Positions 26,017 through 35,981 of a DNA stretch of 64,000 nucleotides are shown here, piece by piece (the first letter of the stretch is position 1; each line of letters starts with the position of its first letter). Source of the DNA: Rhodococcus ruber (lineage in GTDB: Bacteria > Actinomycetota > Actinomycetes > Mycobacteriales > Mycobacteriaceae). Made by a program: the position numbers and the translations under genes. Under the pieces are notes generated by a model. The model made no database searches and was not told the origin of the DNA. It saw only the letters and a list, made by a program, of their open reading frames with translations. The DNA lies in contig NZ_JAPWIJ010000006.1 in assembly GCF_027270735.1 (NCBI RefSeq), forward strand, positions 310,001-374,000, in the 5' to 3' direction.

Positions 26017-26047
26017 CAAGTGGTGAACAGAACACAGGAGCGATGAC

Positions 26048-27241
26048 GTGGCCTACTACCGGCAGCTCGGGTCTATACCGCCGAAGCGGCACACCCAGCA
26101 CCGAACTCCAGACGGCAACCTCTACTTCGAGGAGCTGATGGGTGAAGAGGGCTTCTCCTCGGACTCGTCTCTGCTCTATCACCGCCACATACCGTCGGCA
26201 ATCGTCGATGCGACGGTCTGGGAACTCCCCGATCAATCGACGACGCCCAACCATCCACTCGTGCCGCGGCATCTGAAGTTGCACGAGCTGTTTCCCGAAT
26301 CCGCGGTGGCGGACACCGACGTCGTCACCGGCCGGCGACTCGTCCTCGGCAATGCCGACGTCAGACTGTCCTATGTCGTCGCATCGAAAACCTCACCGCT
26401 GTATCGCAATTCGATCGGCGACGAGATGGTCTACATCGAATCCGGCTCTGCCACCGTAGAAACGGTGTTCGGCGCTCTCCAGGCGCAGCAGGGTGACTAC
26501 GTGCTCATCCCGCGCTCGACGACGCACCGTTGGATTCCGGACGGTCCACTTCGCGCGTACGCCATCGAAGCCAACAGTCACATCGCGCCACCGAAGCGGT
26601 TCCTGTCGAAGTACGGCCAGTTGCTCGAGAACGCTCCCTACTGCGAACGCGATCTGCACGGCCCCACGGAGCCTCTGGTCGTCGAGGGCAGTGACGTCGA
26701 AGTGCTTGTCAAACACCGCGGTTCGACGGGCATCGTCGGGACCCGATACGTCTACCCGCATCACCCGTTCGACGTGGTGGGGTGGGACGGATGCCTGTAC
26801 CCGTACACGTTCAACATCTCCGACTACGAACCGATCACCGGCCGCGTGCATCAACCGCCGCCTGCACACCAGGCCTTCGAAGGGTCGAATTTCGTGATCT
26901 GCAACTTCGTTCCGCGCAAGGTCGACTACCACCCGCTGGCAATTCCGGTGCCGTACTACCACTCCAACGTCGACTCGGACGAGATCATGTTCTACGTAGG
27001 CGGCGACTACGAGGCCCGCAAGGGCTCGGGAATCGGGCAGGGTTCCATCTCGGTACATCCGGGCGGTCACGCTCATGGGCCGCAACCCGGTGCGTACGAA
27101 CGCAGCATCGGTGCCGAGTTCTTCGACGAGCTGGCCGTGATGGTCGATACCTTCCGCCCCCTCGAACTCGGAGAAGGTGCTCTCGCATGTGAGGACGCCG
27201 GATACGCGTGGACCTGGGCCGGCCGGGGACCGAACCGATGA
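26048..27241 (+). CDS. hmgA: Homogentisate 1,2-dioxygenase
   Basis: The 397-residue enzyme has the conserved cupin-type core of homogentisate dioxygenase: HHPFDVVGWDGCLYPYTFNI, EPITGRVHQPPPAHQAF, YYHSNVDSDEIMFYVGGDY and HPGGHAHGPQPGAYE, which contain the iron-binding His/Glu set. It is shorter at the N terminus than the animal enzyme, as in other actinobacteria. It opens homogentisate to 4-maleylacetoacetate in tyrosine/phenylalanine breakdown. GTG start with ACAGGAG upstream. Its stop overlaps the next start (ATGA). Confidence 0.93.
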   Translation: MAYYRQLGSIPPKRHTQHRTPDGNLYFEELMGEEGFSSDSSLLYHRHIPSAIVDATVWELPDQSTTPNHPLVPRHLKLHELFPESAVADTDVVTGRRLVLGNADVRLSYVVASKTSPLYRNSIGDEMVYIESGSATVETVFGALQAQQGDYVLIPRSTTHRWIPDGPLRAYAIEANSHIAPPKRFLSKYGQLLENAPYCERDLHGPTEPLVVEGSDVEVLVKHRGSTGIVGTRYVYPHHPFDVVGWDGCLYPYTFNISDYEPITGRVHQPPPAHQAFEGSNFVICNFVPRKVDYHPLAIPVPYYHSNVDSDEIMFYVGGDYEARKGSGIGQGSISVHPGGHAHGPQPGAYERSIGAEFFDELAVMVDTFRPLELGEGALACEDAGYAWTWAGRGPNR

Positions 27242-28026
27242 TCCCAAAGTTCTTCCATCGCCTGTGCGACGACGCCGCTGTCTTCCCTCCCGGCAACGCA
27301 CCGCTCGATGTTGCTGTGGCACAACATCTCGCGTACCGGGCCAGCTCTTTCGCAGACGTCGTCGGCCCGTTGGTCGTTCCGATGGACCGGGTGAACGAGC
27401 TCGTCCTCGGTGCTCGAATGGAGGTGGCGCTGACCGCACCGGCAGGGCCGAGCAGCGTGGAGGCAGGCCTGCGGGTCGCCGACCGTACCGCCGGGGTGAC
27501 GGTTGTTGCCGTCGAAGTGGCAGTACCCGATGGCACGAAAATCGACGCCTTGCGCACCATCACTCAGGACATCGACATCTATGTCGAAATTCCCCGAGAC
27601 TCCCGACGAGACGACATCTTCGACGCCGTCGACGAGTTCGGGTATCGCGCCAAATTCAGGACCGGCGGCGTCACGGCCGACCAGTATCCGGACGAACGGG
27701 AACTCGCTGCGTCCATCTACGAGGCGGCACGGCGCGAGGTCCACTTCAAAGCCACCGCGGGTCTGCACCATGCTGCCCGTAACACCGATCCCGACAACGG
27801 GTTCGAGCAGCACGGTTTCCTCAACGTGATCCTTGCGGCCGAAGCCGCGCACAGCGGCGCTCGCGTCGGTGAGCTCGAGAAGATACTGGCGATTCGAGAT
27901 GCCGACGTCCTCGCCGGGCTCGTCGCCGGGATCGAGGGCCAACGCGCCTTCGCCTCCTTCGGCACCTGCAGCATCAGTGAACCCCTCGACGATCTCGTCC
28001 GCCTCGGACTCGTCCCACCTCAGTGA
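27238..28026 (+). CDS. Conserved protein of unknown function, coupled to hmgA
   Basis: The 262-residue protein (MIPKFFHRLCDDAAVFPPGN...) starts at the ATG overlapping the hmgA stop, so the two are translationally coupled. It has no signal or membrane segment. Strong-looking blocks are AKFRTGG (138-144), FKATAGLHHAAR (170-181), HGFLN (192-196) and FASFGTCSISEPLDDL (238-253); alternating strands and helices suggest a TIM-barrel-like fold. I know no assigned reaction. The step between hmgA and fumarylacetoacetase is maleylacetoacetate isomerisation, and no glutathione- or mycothiol-dependent isomerase gene is nearby, so this is a candidate for that step or an accessory role (inference). Confidence 0.75.
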   Translation: MIPKFFHRLCDDAAVFPPGNAPLDVAVAQHLAYRASSFADVVGPLVVPMDRVNELVLGARMEVALTAPAGPSSVEAGLRVADRTAGVTVVAVEVAVPDGTKIDALRTITQDIDIYVEIPRDSRRDDIFDAVDEFGYRAKFRTGGVTADQYPDERELAASIYEAARREVHFKATAGLHHAARNTDPDNGFEQHGFLNVILAAEAAHSGARVGELEKILAIRDADVLAGLVAGIEGQRAFASFGTCSISEPLDDLVRLGLVPPQ

Positions 28027-28057
28027 GCCCCACCCCCGTGAATCAGGAGCGCCGTTC

Positions 28058-29224
28058 GTGACGCACATCGACATTCCCACCGATTCCGAGTTCGGAATCG
28101 ACAACCTCCCGTATGGCATCTTCAGCACTCGAGGCACGGATGCGCGTGTGGGAGTCCGCTATGGCGACAACGTGATCGACCTGTACGCAGCGTTGGATGA
28201 CGCCGAATTCGCGTCGGCGAGCCTGAACGCGTTCATGGCCCGCGGACGCAGTCGATGGGTGGAAGTACGCACGGCCGTCACCGACATGCTCACCGGTGGC
28301 CAGACCCCTGCGGAAGCAATCGCGCCCGTTTCCGATGTCACGATGCATCTGCCGTTCGAGGTGGCCGACTACGTGGACTTCTACGCTTCGGAGCACCACG
28401 CCTCCAATCTCGGCCGACTCTTCCGGCCCGATGCCGAACCGCTGCTACCGAATTGGAAGCACCTGCCCGTCGCGTATCACGGACGGGCAGGCACGGTCGT
28501 CGTCTCGGGCACCGACATCACCCGGCCTCGAGGGCAACGCAAGGCACCCGACGAGCCGTCGCCCACGTTCGGTCCGAGTCGGCGACTCGACATCGAAGCC
28601 GAGATGGGCTTCGTCGTCGGCGTCCCCGCGGATGGTCCCATCTCTCCGGATCAATTCTCCGAGCACGTGTTCGGTGCCGTCATCGTCAACGACTGGTCGG
28701 CTCGCGACATCCAGGCCTGGGAGTACGTGCCGCTGGGGCCGAATCTCGGTAAGAGTTTTGCGACGTCCATCTCTCCGTGGGTGGTCCCCTTGCTCGCATT
28801 GGAGCAGGCGCGAGTCTCGACGCCGGTGCAGGATCCTGAGCCGCTCAAGTACCTCCGCGAAACTCGTTCCTGGGCTCTCGATATCGATCTGACCGTCGCG
28901 TGGAACGGCCACATCGTCTCCAACCCGCCCTACAGTGCGATGTACTGGTCCCCCGCTCAGATGCTTGCCCACGAGACCGTCAACGGCGCGAGCAGCCGAA
29001 CCGGTGACCTGTTCGCCTCGGGCACCATCTCGGGACCCGAGAAGAATCAGCGTGGCGCGTTCATCGAATTAACCTGGGGCGGTTCAGAGCCTGTAACTCT
29101 GGGCTCGGAGACTCGCACCTTCCTCGAAGACGGCGACGACGTCGTCATCGCCGCTAGCGCGCCGGGGCCGAACGGTTCGCGCATCGGCTTCGGCGACGTT
29201 CGGGGTCGTATCCAGCCTGCCTGA
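28058..29224 (+). CDS. fahA: Fumarylacetoacetase
   Basis: The 388-residue hydrolase starts at GTG with AGGAG upstream. It shows the FAH catalytic set: YVDFYASEHHASNLGRLFRP (Asp and His), LPVAYHGRAGTVVVSG, DIEAEMGFVVG (metal-binding Glu pair), NDWSARDIQAWEYVPLGPNLGKSF (Asp, Arg, Lys) and late SSRTGDLFASGTISGP. It splits fumarylacetoacetate into fumarate and acetoacetate, the last step of the pathway. It follows the unknown gene by 31 bp and is probably the last gene of the operon. Confidence 0.92.
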   Translation: MTHIDIPTDSEFGIDNLPYGIFSTRGTDARVGVRYGDNVIDLYAALDDAEFASASLNAFMARGRSRWVEVRTAVTDMLTGGQTPAEAIAPVSDVTMHLPFEVADYVDFYASEHHASNLGRLFRPDAEPLLPNWKHLPVAYHGRAGTVVVSGTDITRPRGQRKAPDEPSPTFGPSRRLDIEAEMGFVVGVPADGPISPDQFSEHVFGAVIVNDWSARDIQAWEYVPLGPNLGKSFATSISPWVVPLLALEQARVSTPVQDPEPLKYLRETRSWALDIDLTVAWNGHIVSNPPYSAMYWSPAQMLAHETVNGASSRTGDLFASGTISGPEKNQRGAFIELTWGGSEPVTLGSETRTFLEDGDDVVIAASAPGPNGSRIGFGDVRGRIQPA

Positions 29225-29239
29225 AGGCAGCAACCGAGT

Positions 29240-29869
29240 TCACAGTTGCGTGAACGACTCGACCGACAGAAAGAACCCAGCACCGTTGGACCGGTCGGTG
29301 TCGGTACAGGTGAGCCCGTCGATCGCCGATCCACAGGTGACCGAGATGCCTTGGTCGAGTGGGAAAGTCACTTGCTGGCCGTACTGCAGCGTGTGTGGCG
29401 ACTGGTACGCCTCACCCTGCGTGACGGTTGCACACGGAAGCGTCCCGCCTTCCAGATACCCGAACAGATCCGCCCTGCTCTGCTCTTGGCCGAGGTAGAT
29501 CTTGCACAGGCTGTCGGTGGTCACCGTATGCGGGTGACCACGTGTTTGGCAGCCCAGCGTCGAGCTGGTCACCCGACACTGAATCTGACCGCTAGGGGTA
29601 TCGAACGAGTATCCCAACCCCTCTCCGAATGCGGAGGTCGGCAACGTGCCGACGTCGGGTTCCGTCGTCTGCTGATCCGCGGTCGGGTCGGCTGCACCGG
29701 TACCTGGCTCGGTTGGCGATGCGCCGGCTGGAGCGGACGAGGCGACAGCGACGGTGCTGGTGGGGGTAGCGGGGGTGGCTGTGGGCGAGTCCGCGGAGCA
29801 GCCCGCCACAGCGGCCGTGAGGGCAACTACACCGCACAATAGAGCCGAGCGTCGGGTGCGTATGAACAT
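29240..29869 (-). CDS. Cysteine-rich hypothetical lipoprotein
   Basis: I start at the ATG giving MFIRTRRSALL (209 residues). A signal peptide ends in lipobox AVAGC (Cys24). A Thr/Pro/Ala-rich linker (about 28-75) precedes a domain with at least six cysteines (IQCRV, TLGCQT, SLCKIY, PCATV, VTCGSA, LTCTD) likely paired in disulfides. No family recognised. It ends tail to tail with fumarylacetoacetase, 15 bp apart. Confidence 0.7.
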   Translation of the reverse strand: MFIRTRRSALLCGVVALTAAVAGCSADSPTATPATPTSTVAVASSAPAGASPTEPGTGAADPTADQQTTEPDVGTLPTSAFGEGLGYSFDTPSGQIQCRVTSSTLGCQTRGHPHTVTTDSLCKIYLGQEQSRADLFGYLEGGTLPCATVTQGEAYQSPHTLQYGQQVTFPLDQGISVTCGSAIDGLTCTDTDRSNGAGFFLSVESFTQL

Positions 29870-29950
29870 TGAGCCCTCCAAGCGGTTGGGGCTTGTCGAA
29901 GCTGCCCGTGCACACCATGTCGTCGGGCCCTTCCCGTTCGTTACCGCGAT

Positions 29951-31876
<1,926 letters not shown>

Positions 31877-31890
31877 CTCGTACCCTGTTC

Positions 31891-31926
31891 GACGCCGCCC
31901 ACTGTCAGCGTTCGGTGGGCGGCGTC
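31891..31926. terminator. Bidirectional hairpin between hpd and Lrp-family gene
   Basis: GACGCCGCCCAC (31891-31902) pairs perfectly with 31915-31926 around a 12-base loop. It lies just past the hpd stop and overlaps the last codons of the opposite-strand regulator, so it can end both transcripts. It lacks a T-run. Confidence 0.6.
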
Positions 31927-32390
31927 GTCCGTCCCAAACCACCTCGGTCCTCGTCGAAGATCAGCCATGTGCGGGTCGCCCGAACGCCGTCGAGCGATTG
32001 CAGCCCCTCCAGCACCACTTGCCGCAGACTCTCGTTGTCGGGAGTCCTGATGAGTACCAGCACGTCGAAATCCCCTCCGAGCAAACTGAAATGGTCGACG
32101 AACTCCATCGATCGCAAACCCTCGGACACACTGCGCCACGAGTCCTGACGGATGGACATCGCGATGAATGCAGAGGTACCGAGCCCGGACGCCGCGTGGT
32201 CCACCTGCACGGTGAACCGCTCGATGACGCCCGCATCCTTGAGCCTGTCCACCCGCGTATAGGTATGTGCCCGAGAGAGATTGAGACGATCGGCCAGCAC
32301 CCGCATCGAGACCCGACCGTCGGAGGTCAGCTCGGTGAGAATATGCCGATCCGTGTCGTCCAATTCCACACGTCTCGAGACGTCGTCCAT
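31905..32390 (-). CDS. bkdR: Lrp/AsnC family regulator of the bkd operon
   Basis: The 161-residue protein (MDDVSRRVELDDTDRHILTEL...) has the Lrp helix-turn-helix (VSMRVLADRLNLSRAHTYTRVDRLKDAGVI) and a RAM domain (FVDHFSLLGGDFDVLVLIRT). It diverges from the branched-chain dehydrogenase operon across 158 bp, the usual position of BkdR, whose known members respond to branched-chain amino acids. The gap contains two GTCTGCA direct repeats (32440 and 32466), a possible but weak binding feature. The symbol is by context. Confidence 0.82.
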   Translation of the reverse strand: MDDVSRRVELDDTDRHILTELTSDGRVSMRVLADRLNLSRAHTYTRVDRLKDAGVIERFTVQVDHAASGLGTSAFIAMSIRQDSWRSVSEGLRSMEFVDHFSLLGGDFDVLVLIRTPDNESLRQVVLEGLQSLDGVRATRTWLIFDEDRGGLGRTTPPTER

Positions 32391-32548
32391 TCGTCCGCTC
32401 CTACCTCGTGGTTCGTTGTGCCGATCGGACACTTTTGAGGTCTGCATCCAGATCGGCAGCCATATGTCTGCAATCCTACGACCATCGGACTTCTTCCTCA
32501 CCGATTCGGCCAGAATCGCCGTACAAGCCGATTTCAGGAGAGTGCGAC

Positions 32549-33664
32549 ATGACGACCGTCGAGAAGGTTCCGGCAACGTCCTACCAACAGTTCATGCCTG
32601 CCGACCGTCCCGTGCAATATCTCGCACCCGATGGGACGGGCGTGGACAGTGCCGCCCGCTACGCACACCCGTCGAACGAGCGCCTGCTCGAGATGTATCG
32701 CTCGATGGTGCACGGTCGCCGATTCGACCAGCAGGCAACGGCATTGACCAAGCAGGGCAGGCTCGCGGTCTACCCGTCCTCGCGCGGCCAGGAGGCCTGC
32801 CAGATCGCCGCAGCCCTCTGCCTGGGTGAGCAGGACTGGATGTTCCCGACGTACCGTGACTCGATGGCTCTCGCGGCGCGAGGCGTCGACCAGGTGGAGT
32901 TGCTCGGCATGCTCGCCGGCTACTGGCACTGCGGATACGATCCCACCGCCTACAAGGTGGCTCCCCAATGCACCCCTCTGGCAACACAATTGCTGCACGC
33001 GACCGGTTTCGCCTACGCCGAGGCCAAGCAGGGACGAGACACCATCGCCCTCGCATTCTGCGGTGACGGTGCGACCAGTGAAGGCGACTTCCACGAGGCC
33101 CTCAACTTTGCCGCGGTGTTCCGCGCCCCGGTGATTTTCCTGGTGCAGAACAACGGATTCGCCATCAGCGTTCCCCTCGCACGTCAGACTGCAGCTCCCT
33201 CGTTGTCGCACAAGGGTGTCGGCTACGGCATCGGTAGCGAGCAGGTCGACGGCAACGACCCGATCGCCATGATGGCCGTGATGGACGAGGCCGTGAAGTA
33301 CGTCCGAGCAGGCAAGGGACCGGTAGTCGTCGAGGCGCATACCTACCGCATGGACGCACACACGAACGCGGACGACGCCACTCGCTACCGCAAGGCCGAC
33401 GAGGTCGAGGGCTGGTTGGCTCGGGATCCGCTTTCGCGCCTGGATTCCTACCTCGAAGGCCAGGGTCTGCTTACCGACGAGCTCCGCGAGCAGATGACGG
33501 TATCCGCCGACGCCGATGCCGCGGCACTTCGCGCAGGCATGAACGTCGAGCAGGACGTCGACCCCGAGGATCTGTTCCGATTCGTCTACTCCTCCCCCAC
33601 CCCGGGCCTGACCGAACAGCGCAATCAGGTCGCCGCCGAAATCGCAGCAGGAGAACTGTCATGA
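32549..33664 (+). CDS. bkdA: Branched-chain 2-oxoacid dehydrogenase E1 alpha
   Basis: The 371-residue subunit has the thiamine diphosphate motif GDGATSEGDFHEALNFAAVF ending in NNGFAIS, plus YRDSMALAARG, HTYRMDAHTNADDATRYR (phosphorylation-loop-like region of E1 alpha) and VHGRRFDQQATAL. CAGGAG precedes the ATG. With E1 beta it decarboxylates the 2-oxoacids of Val, Leu and Ile. First gene of a four-gene operon with 4-bp overlaps. Pyruvate or acetoin as substrate is less likely given the Lrp neighbour and single lipoyl domain on E2. Confidence 0.88.
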   Translation: MTTVEKVPATSYQQFMPADRPVQYLAPDGTGVDSAARYAHPSNERLLEMYRSMVHGRRFDQQATALTKQGRLAVYPSSRGQEACQIAAALCLGEQDWMFPTYRDSMALAARGVDQVELLGMLAGYWHCGYDPTAYKVAPQCTPLATQLLHATGFAYAEAKQGRDTIALAFCGDGATSEGDFHEALNFAAVFRAPVIFLVQNNGFAISVPLARQTAAPSLSHKGVGYGIGSEQVDGNDPIAMMAVMDEAVKYVRAGKGPVVVEAHTYRMDAHTNADDATRYRKADEVEGWLARDPLSRLDSYLEGQGLLTDELREQMTVSADADAAALRAGMNVEQDVDPEDLFRFVYSSPTPGLTEQRNQVAAEIAAGELS

Positions 33665-34665
33665 CCACGATGACCATGGCCGGAGCCCTCAACGCCGCCC
33701 TGCGCGACGCGTTGACCGAGGACGAGAAGGTCGTCGTGTTCGGCGAAGACGTCGGCACGCTCGGCGGCGTCTTTCGCGTTACGGACGGACTGACCCGAGA
33801 CTTCGGTGACGATCGCTGCTTCGACACCCCGCTCGCGGAGTCGGGCATCGTCGGATTTGCGATCGGGATGGCGATGTCGGGCTACAAGCCCGTCGTCGAG
33901 ATGCAGTTCGACGCCTTCGCCTACCCGGCATTCGAGCAGATCGTGTCGCATGTTGCCAAGCTGCGCAACAGAACTCGAGGATCGCTCACCGCGCCGATGG
34001 TCATTCGTATCCCGTTCGCCGGCGGTATCGGCGGCGTCGAACATCACTGCGACTCGTCCGAGGCCTACTACGCCCACACCCCGGGCCTGAAGGTCGTCTC
34101 CCCGTCCACCGTGGCCGACGCGTATTCGCTGATGCGTGACGCCATCGCCGATCCCGATCCGGTGATCTTCCTCGAACCGAAGCGGCTGTACTTCTCCAAG
34201 GACGACATCGAGCTGGCCAAGACCGAGCCGATCGGCACCGCCGTCGTACGTCGTGCCGGCACCGACGTCACGCTTCTCGCCTACGGCCCCACCGTGTCCG
34301 TCGCCATGCAGGCCGCTGAATTCGCGGCCGAGGACGGCCGGAGCGTCGAGGTGATCGATCTGCGTTCGCTCAATCCGTTCGACGACGAGACCGTCGCAGC
34401 CTCGGTACGTAAGACCGGACGCTGCATCGTGATTCAGGAAGCGCAGGGGTTTTCAGGCGTAGCCGCCGAGATCGCCTCGCGGGTCTCCGAGCGTTGTTTC
34501 CATCACCTGCACGCTCCGGTACTACGGGTCACCGGACTCGACATTCCCTACCCGGCACCGAAACTCGAGCACTTCCACCTCCCGTCCGCCGATCGTGTGC
34601 TCGATGCGATGGATCGACTGCAGTGGAACGATGCTCCCGACCTCAGCAAGGCGGTCACGGTATGA
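33661..34665 (+). CDS. bkdB: Branched-chain 2-oxoacid dehydrogenase E1 beta
   Basis: The 334-residue subunit (MTTMTMAGALNAALRDAL...) shows VVFGEDVGTLGGVFRVTDGL, DTPLAESGIVGFAIGMAMSG and EMQFDAFAYPAFEQIVSHVAK, the conserved transketolase-type pyrimidine domain, and a C-terminal domain with EVIDLRSLNPFDDETV. It forms the E1 heterotetramer with the upstream product. Its ATG overlaps the E1 alpha stop and its stop overlaps the E2 start. Confidence 0.9.
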   Translation: MTTMTMAGALNAALRDALTEDEKVVVFGEDVGTLGGVFRVTDGLTRDFGDDRCFDTPLAESGIVGFAIGMAMSGYKPVVEMQFDAFAYPAFEQIVSHVAKLRNRTRGSLTAPMVIRIPFAGGIGGVEHHCDSSEAYYAHTPGLKVVSPSTVADAYSLMRDAIADPDPVIFLEPKRLYFSKDDIELAKTEPIGTAVVRRAGTDVTLLAYGPTVSVAMQAAEFAAEDGRSVEVIDLRSLNPFDDETVAASVRKTGRCIVIQEAQGFSGVAAEIASRVSERCFHHLHAPVLRVTGLDIPYPAPKLEHFHLPSADRVLDAMDRLQWNDAPDLSKAVTV

Positions 34666-35981
34666 GCATGCAGGTATTCCTGCTCCCCGATCTCGGTGAA
34701 GGACTGACCGAGGCCGAGATCGTGGAGTGGAAGGTCAAGCCCGGCGATACGGTCACCATCGATCAGGTCGTCGTCGAGGTCGAAACGGCGAAAGCCTCCG
34801 TCGAGGTGCCCTGCCCGTTCGAGGGTGTCGTCGGCGAACTGCATGCGGCCGAGGGCACCTCACTCGCCGTCGGCGCACCCCTGATCAGCATCAGCGGCGG
34901 TGCCGTCGCCGATACCCCTGCGGCCCACGAGCGTTACCGCGAGGAAGAACGCGCCGGTTCGGGGAACGTGCTCATCGGCTACGGCACCGGCCATGGCCCT
35001 ACCAACCGTCGCAAACGGAGAGCGGCTGCGCCGCAGGTGGGAGCGGCTGCGCCACAGGTGAGCGGAAACTCGACCCAGGCTACGAATCGGAGCGGAGCCT
35101 GCGGAGCGACCAGCGAACCGAGCCGCTCACATGCACCGAAGGTGCTCTCCCCCATCGTTCGGAGCATGGCGTTGCAGGGTGGGCTGGATCTGACGTCTAT
35201 CGATACCGCCGGCGGCCACGGCGTCATCACCCGCGCGGATGTCGAGCGAGCCTTGGCCGGTTCGCGCGTTGCTTCCTCGCCGGAGGGCGTCACGCGGATC
35301 CCGATCACCGGTATCCGTAAGACCATCGCAGACAAACTCTCTCGCAGTCGCTCGGAGATACCCGAAGCGACCGTCTGGGTGGACGTCGACGCGACGGCGC
35401 TTATGCAGGCCCGACGCGACCTCGACACCTCCATCGACGGAGTCAAGGTGACGCTGTTGGCGGTCCTCGCCAAACTCACCATGATCGCGCTGGCCAAGTT
35501 CCCAGAGCTCAACAGCACCGTCGACACCGCAGCCGGCGAGATCCTGCGATACGAGAACGTCGGACTCGGCATTGCCGCGCAGACCGATCGCGGATTGATG
35601 GTTCCCGTTGTGCCGCAGGCAGACAAGGCCGACCTGAAGGAACTGTCCGAGCGGTTGGCCGAGTTGACCGAACTGGCACGTACCGGTTCTCTCCCCGCAG
35701 CTCGCCTGAGCGGCGGAACGTTCACACTCAACAACTACGGGGTGTTCGGGGTCGACGGCTCGGCCGCGATCATCAACCATCCCGAAGCCGCGATCTTGGG
35801 CATCGGACGCATCATCGACCGCCCGTGGGTGGTCGACGGCCAATTGGCCGTGCGCAAGGTCGCGCAGCTGTCGTTGGCCTTCGATCACCGCGTGTGCGAC
35901 GGCGGAGTGGCCGGCGGGTTCTTGCGTACCGTGGCCGATTTCGTCGAGAACCCCGTCGTGGCGTTGGGATCCGTCCGATGA
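34662..35981 (+). CDS. bkdC: Branched-chain 2-oxoacid dehydrogenase E2 (acyltransferase)
   Basis: The 439-residue core subunit has one lipoyl domain with the lipoylated lysine Lys44 (ETAKA), a variable linker (about 85-160), a peripheral-subunit-binding domain (LSPIVRSMALQGG...GVITRADVERAL, about 162-200) and the catalytic domain ending with FDHRVCDGG. It transfers the branched acyl group to CoA. The linker is odd: residues 121-134 are a tandem AAAPQVG/AAAPQVS duplication, and the following codons coincide with a 73-bp inverted-repeat-bounded element that recurs in part at 51726. ATGA overlaps on both sides. Confidence 0.9.
   Translation: MSMQVFLLPDLGEGLTEAEIVEWKVKPGDTVTIDQVVVEVETAKASVEVPCPFEGVVGELHAAEGTSLAVGAPLISISGGAVADTPAAHERYREEERAGSGNVLIGYGTGHGPTNRRKRRAAAPQVGAAAPQVSGNSTQATNRSGACGATSEPSRSHAPKVLSPIVRSMALQGGLDLTSIDTAGGHGVITRADVERALAGSRVASSPEGVTRIPITGIRKTIADKLSRSRSEIPEATVWVDVDATALMQARRDLDTSIDGVKVTLLAVLAKLTMIALAKFPELNSTVDTAAGEILRYENVGLGIAAQTDRGLMVPVVPQADKADLKELSERLAELTELARTGSLPAARLSGGTFTLNNYGVFGVDGSAAIINHPEAAILGIGRIIDRPWVVDGQLAVRKVAQLSLAFDHRVCDGGVAGGFLRTVADFVENPVVALGSVR
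35020..35061. repeat. 21-bp tandem duplication in E2 linker
   Basis: Bases 35020-35040 and 35041-35061 are two 21-bp units (GAGCGGCTGCGCC, A or G variant, CAGGTG) with two mismatches. They keep the reading frame and encode AAAPQVG then AAAPQVS. Confidence 0.8.
35058..35130. repeat. 73-bp element bounded by inverted repeats inside E2 gene
   Basis: The segment begins GTGAGCGG and ends CCGCTCAC, perfect 8-bp inverted ends. Its first 28 bases match 51726-51753 at 25 of 28 positions. It encodes the serine/glycine-rich part of the E2 linker without breaking the frame, which suggests a small palindromic repeat tolerated in a flexible region. Confidence 0.6.

Noticed and set aside
32391..32548. GTCTGCA direct repeats as a firm BkdR site
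   Set aside because: Only two 7-bp copies without dyad symmetry; too weak to list as an operator.
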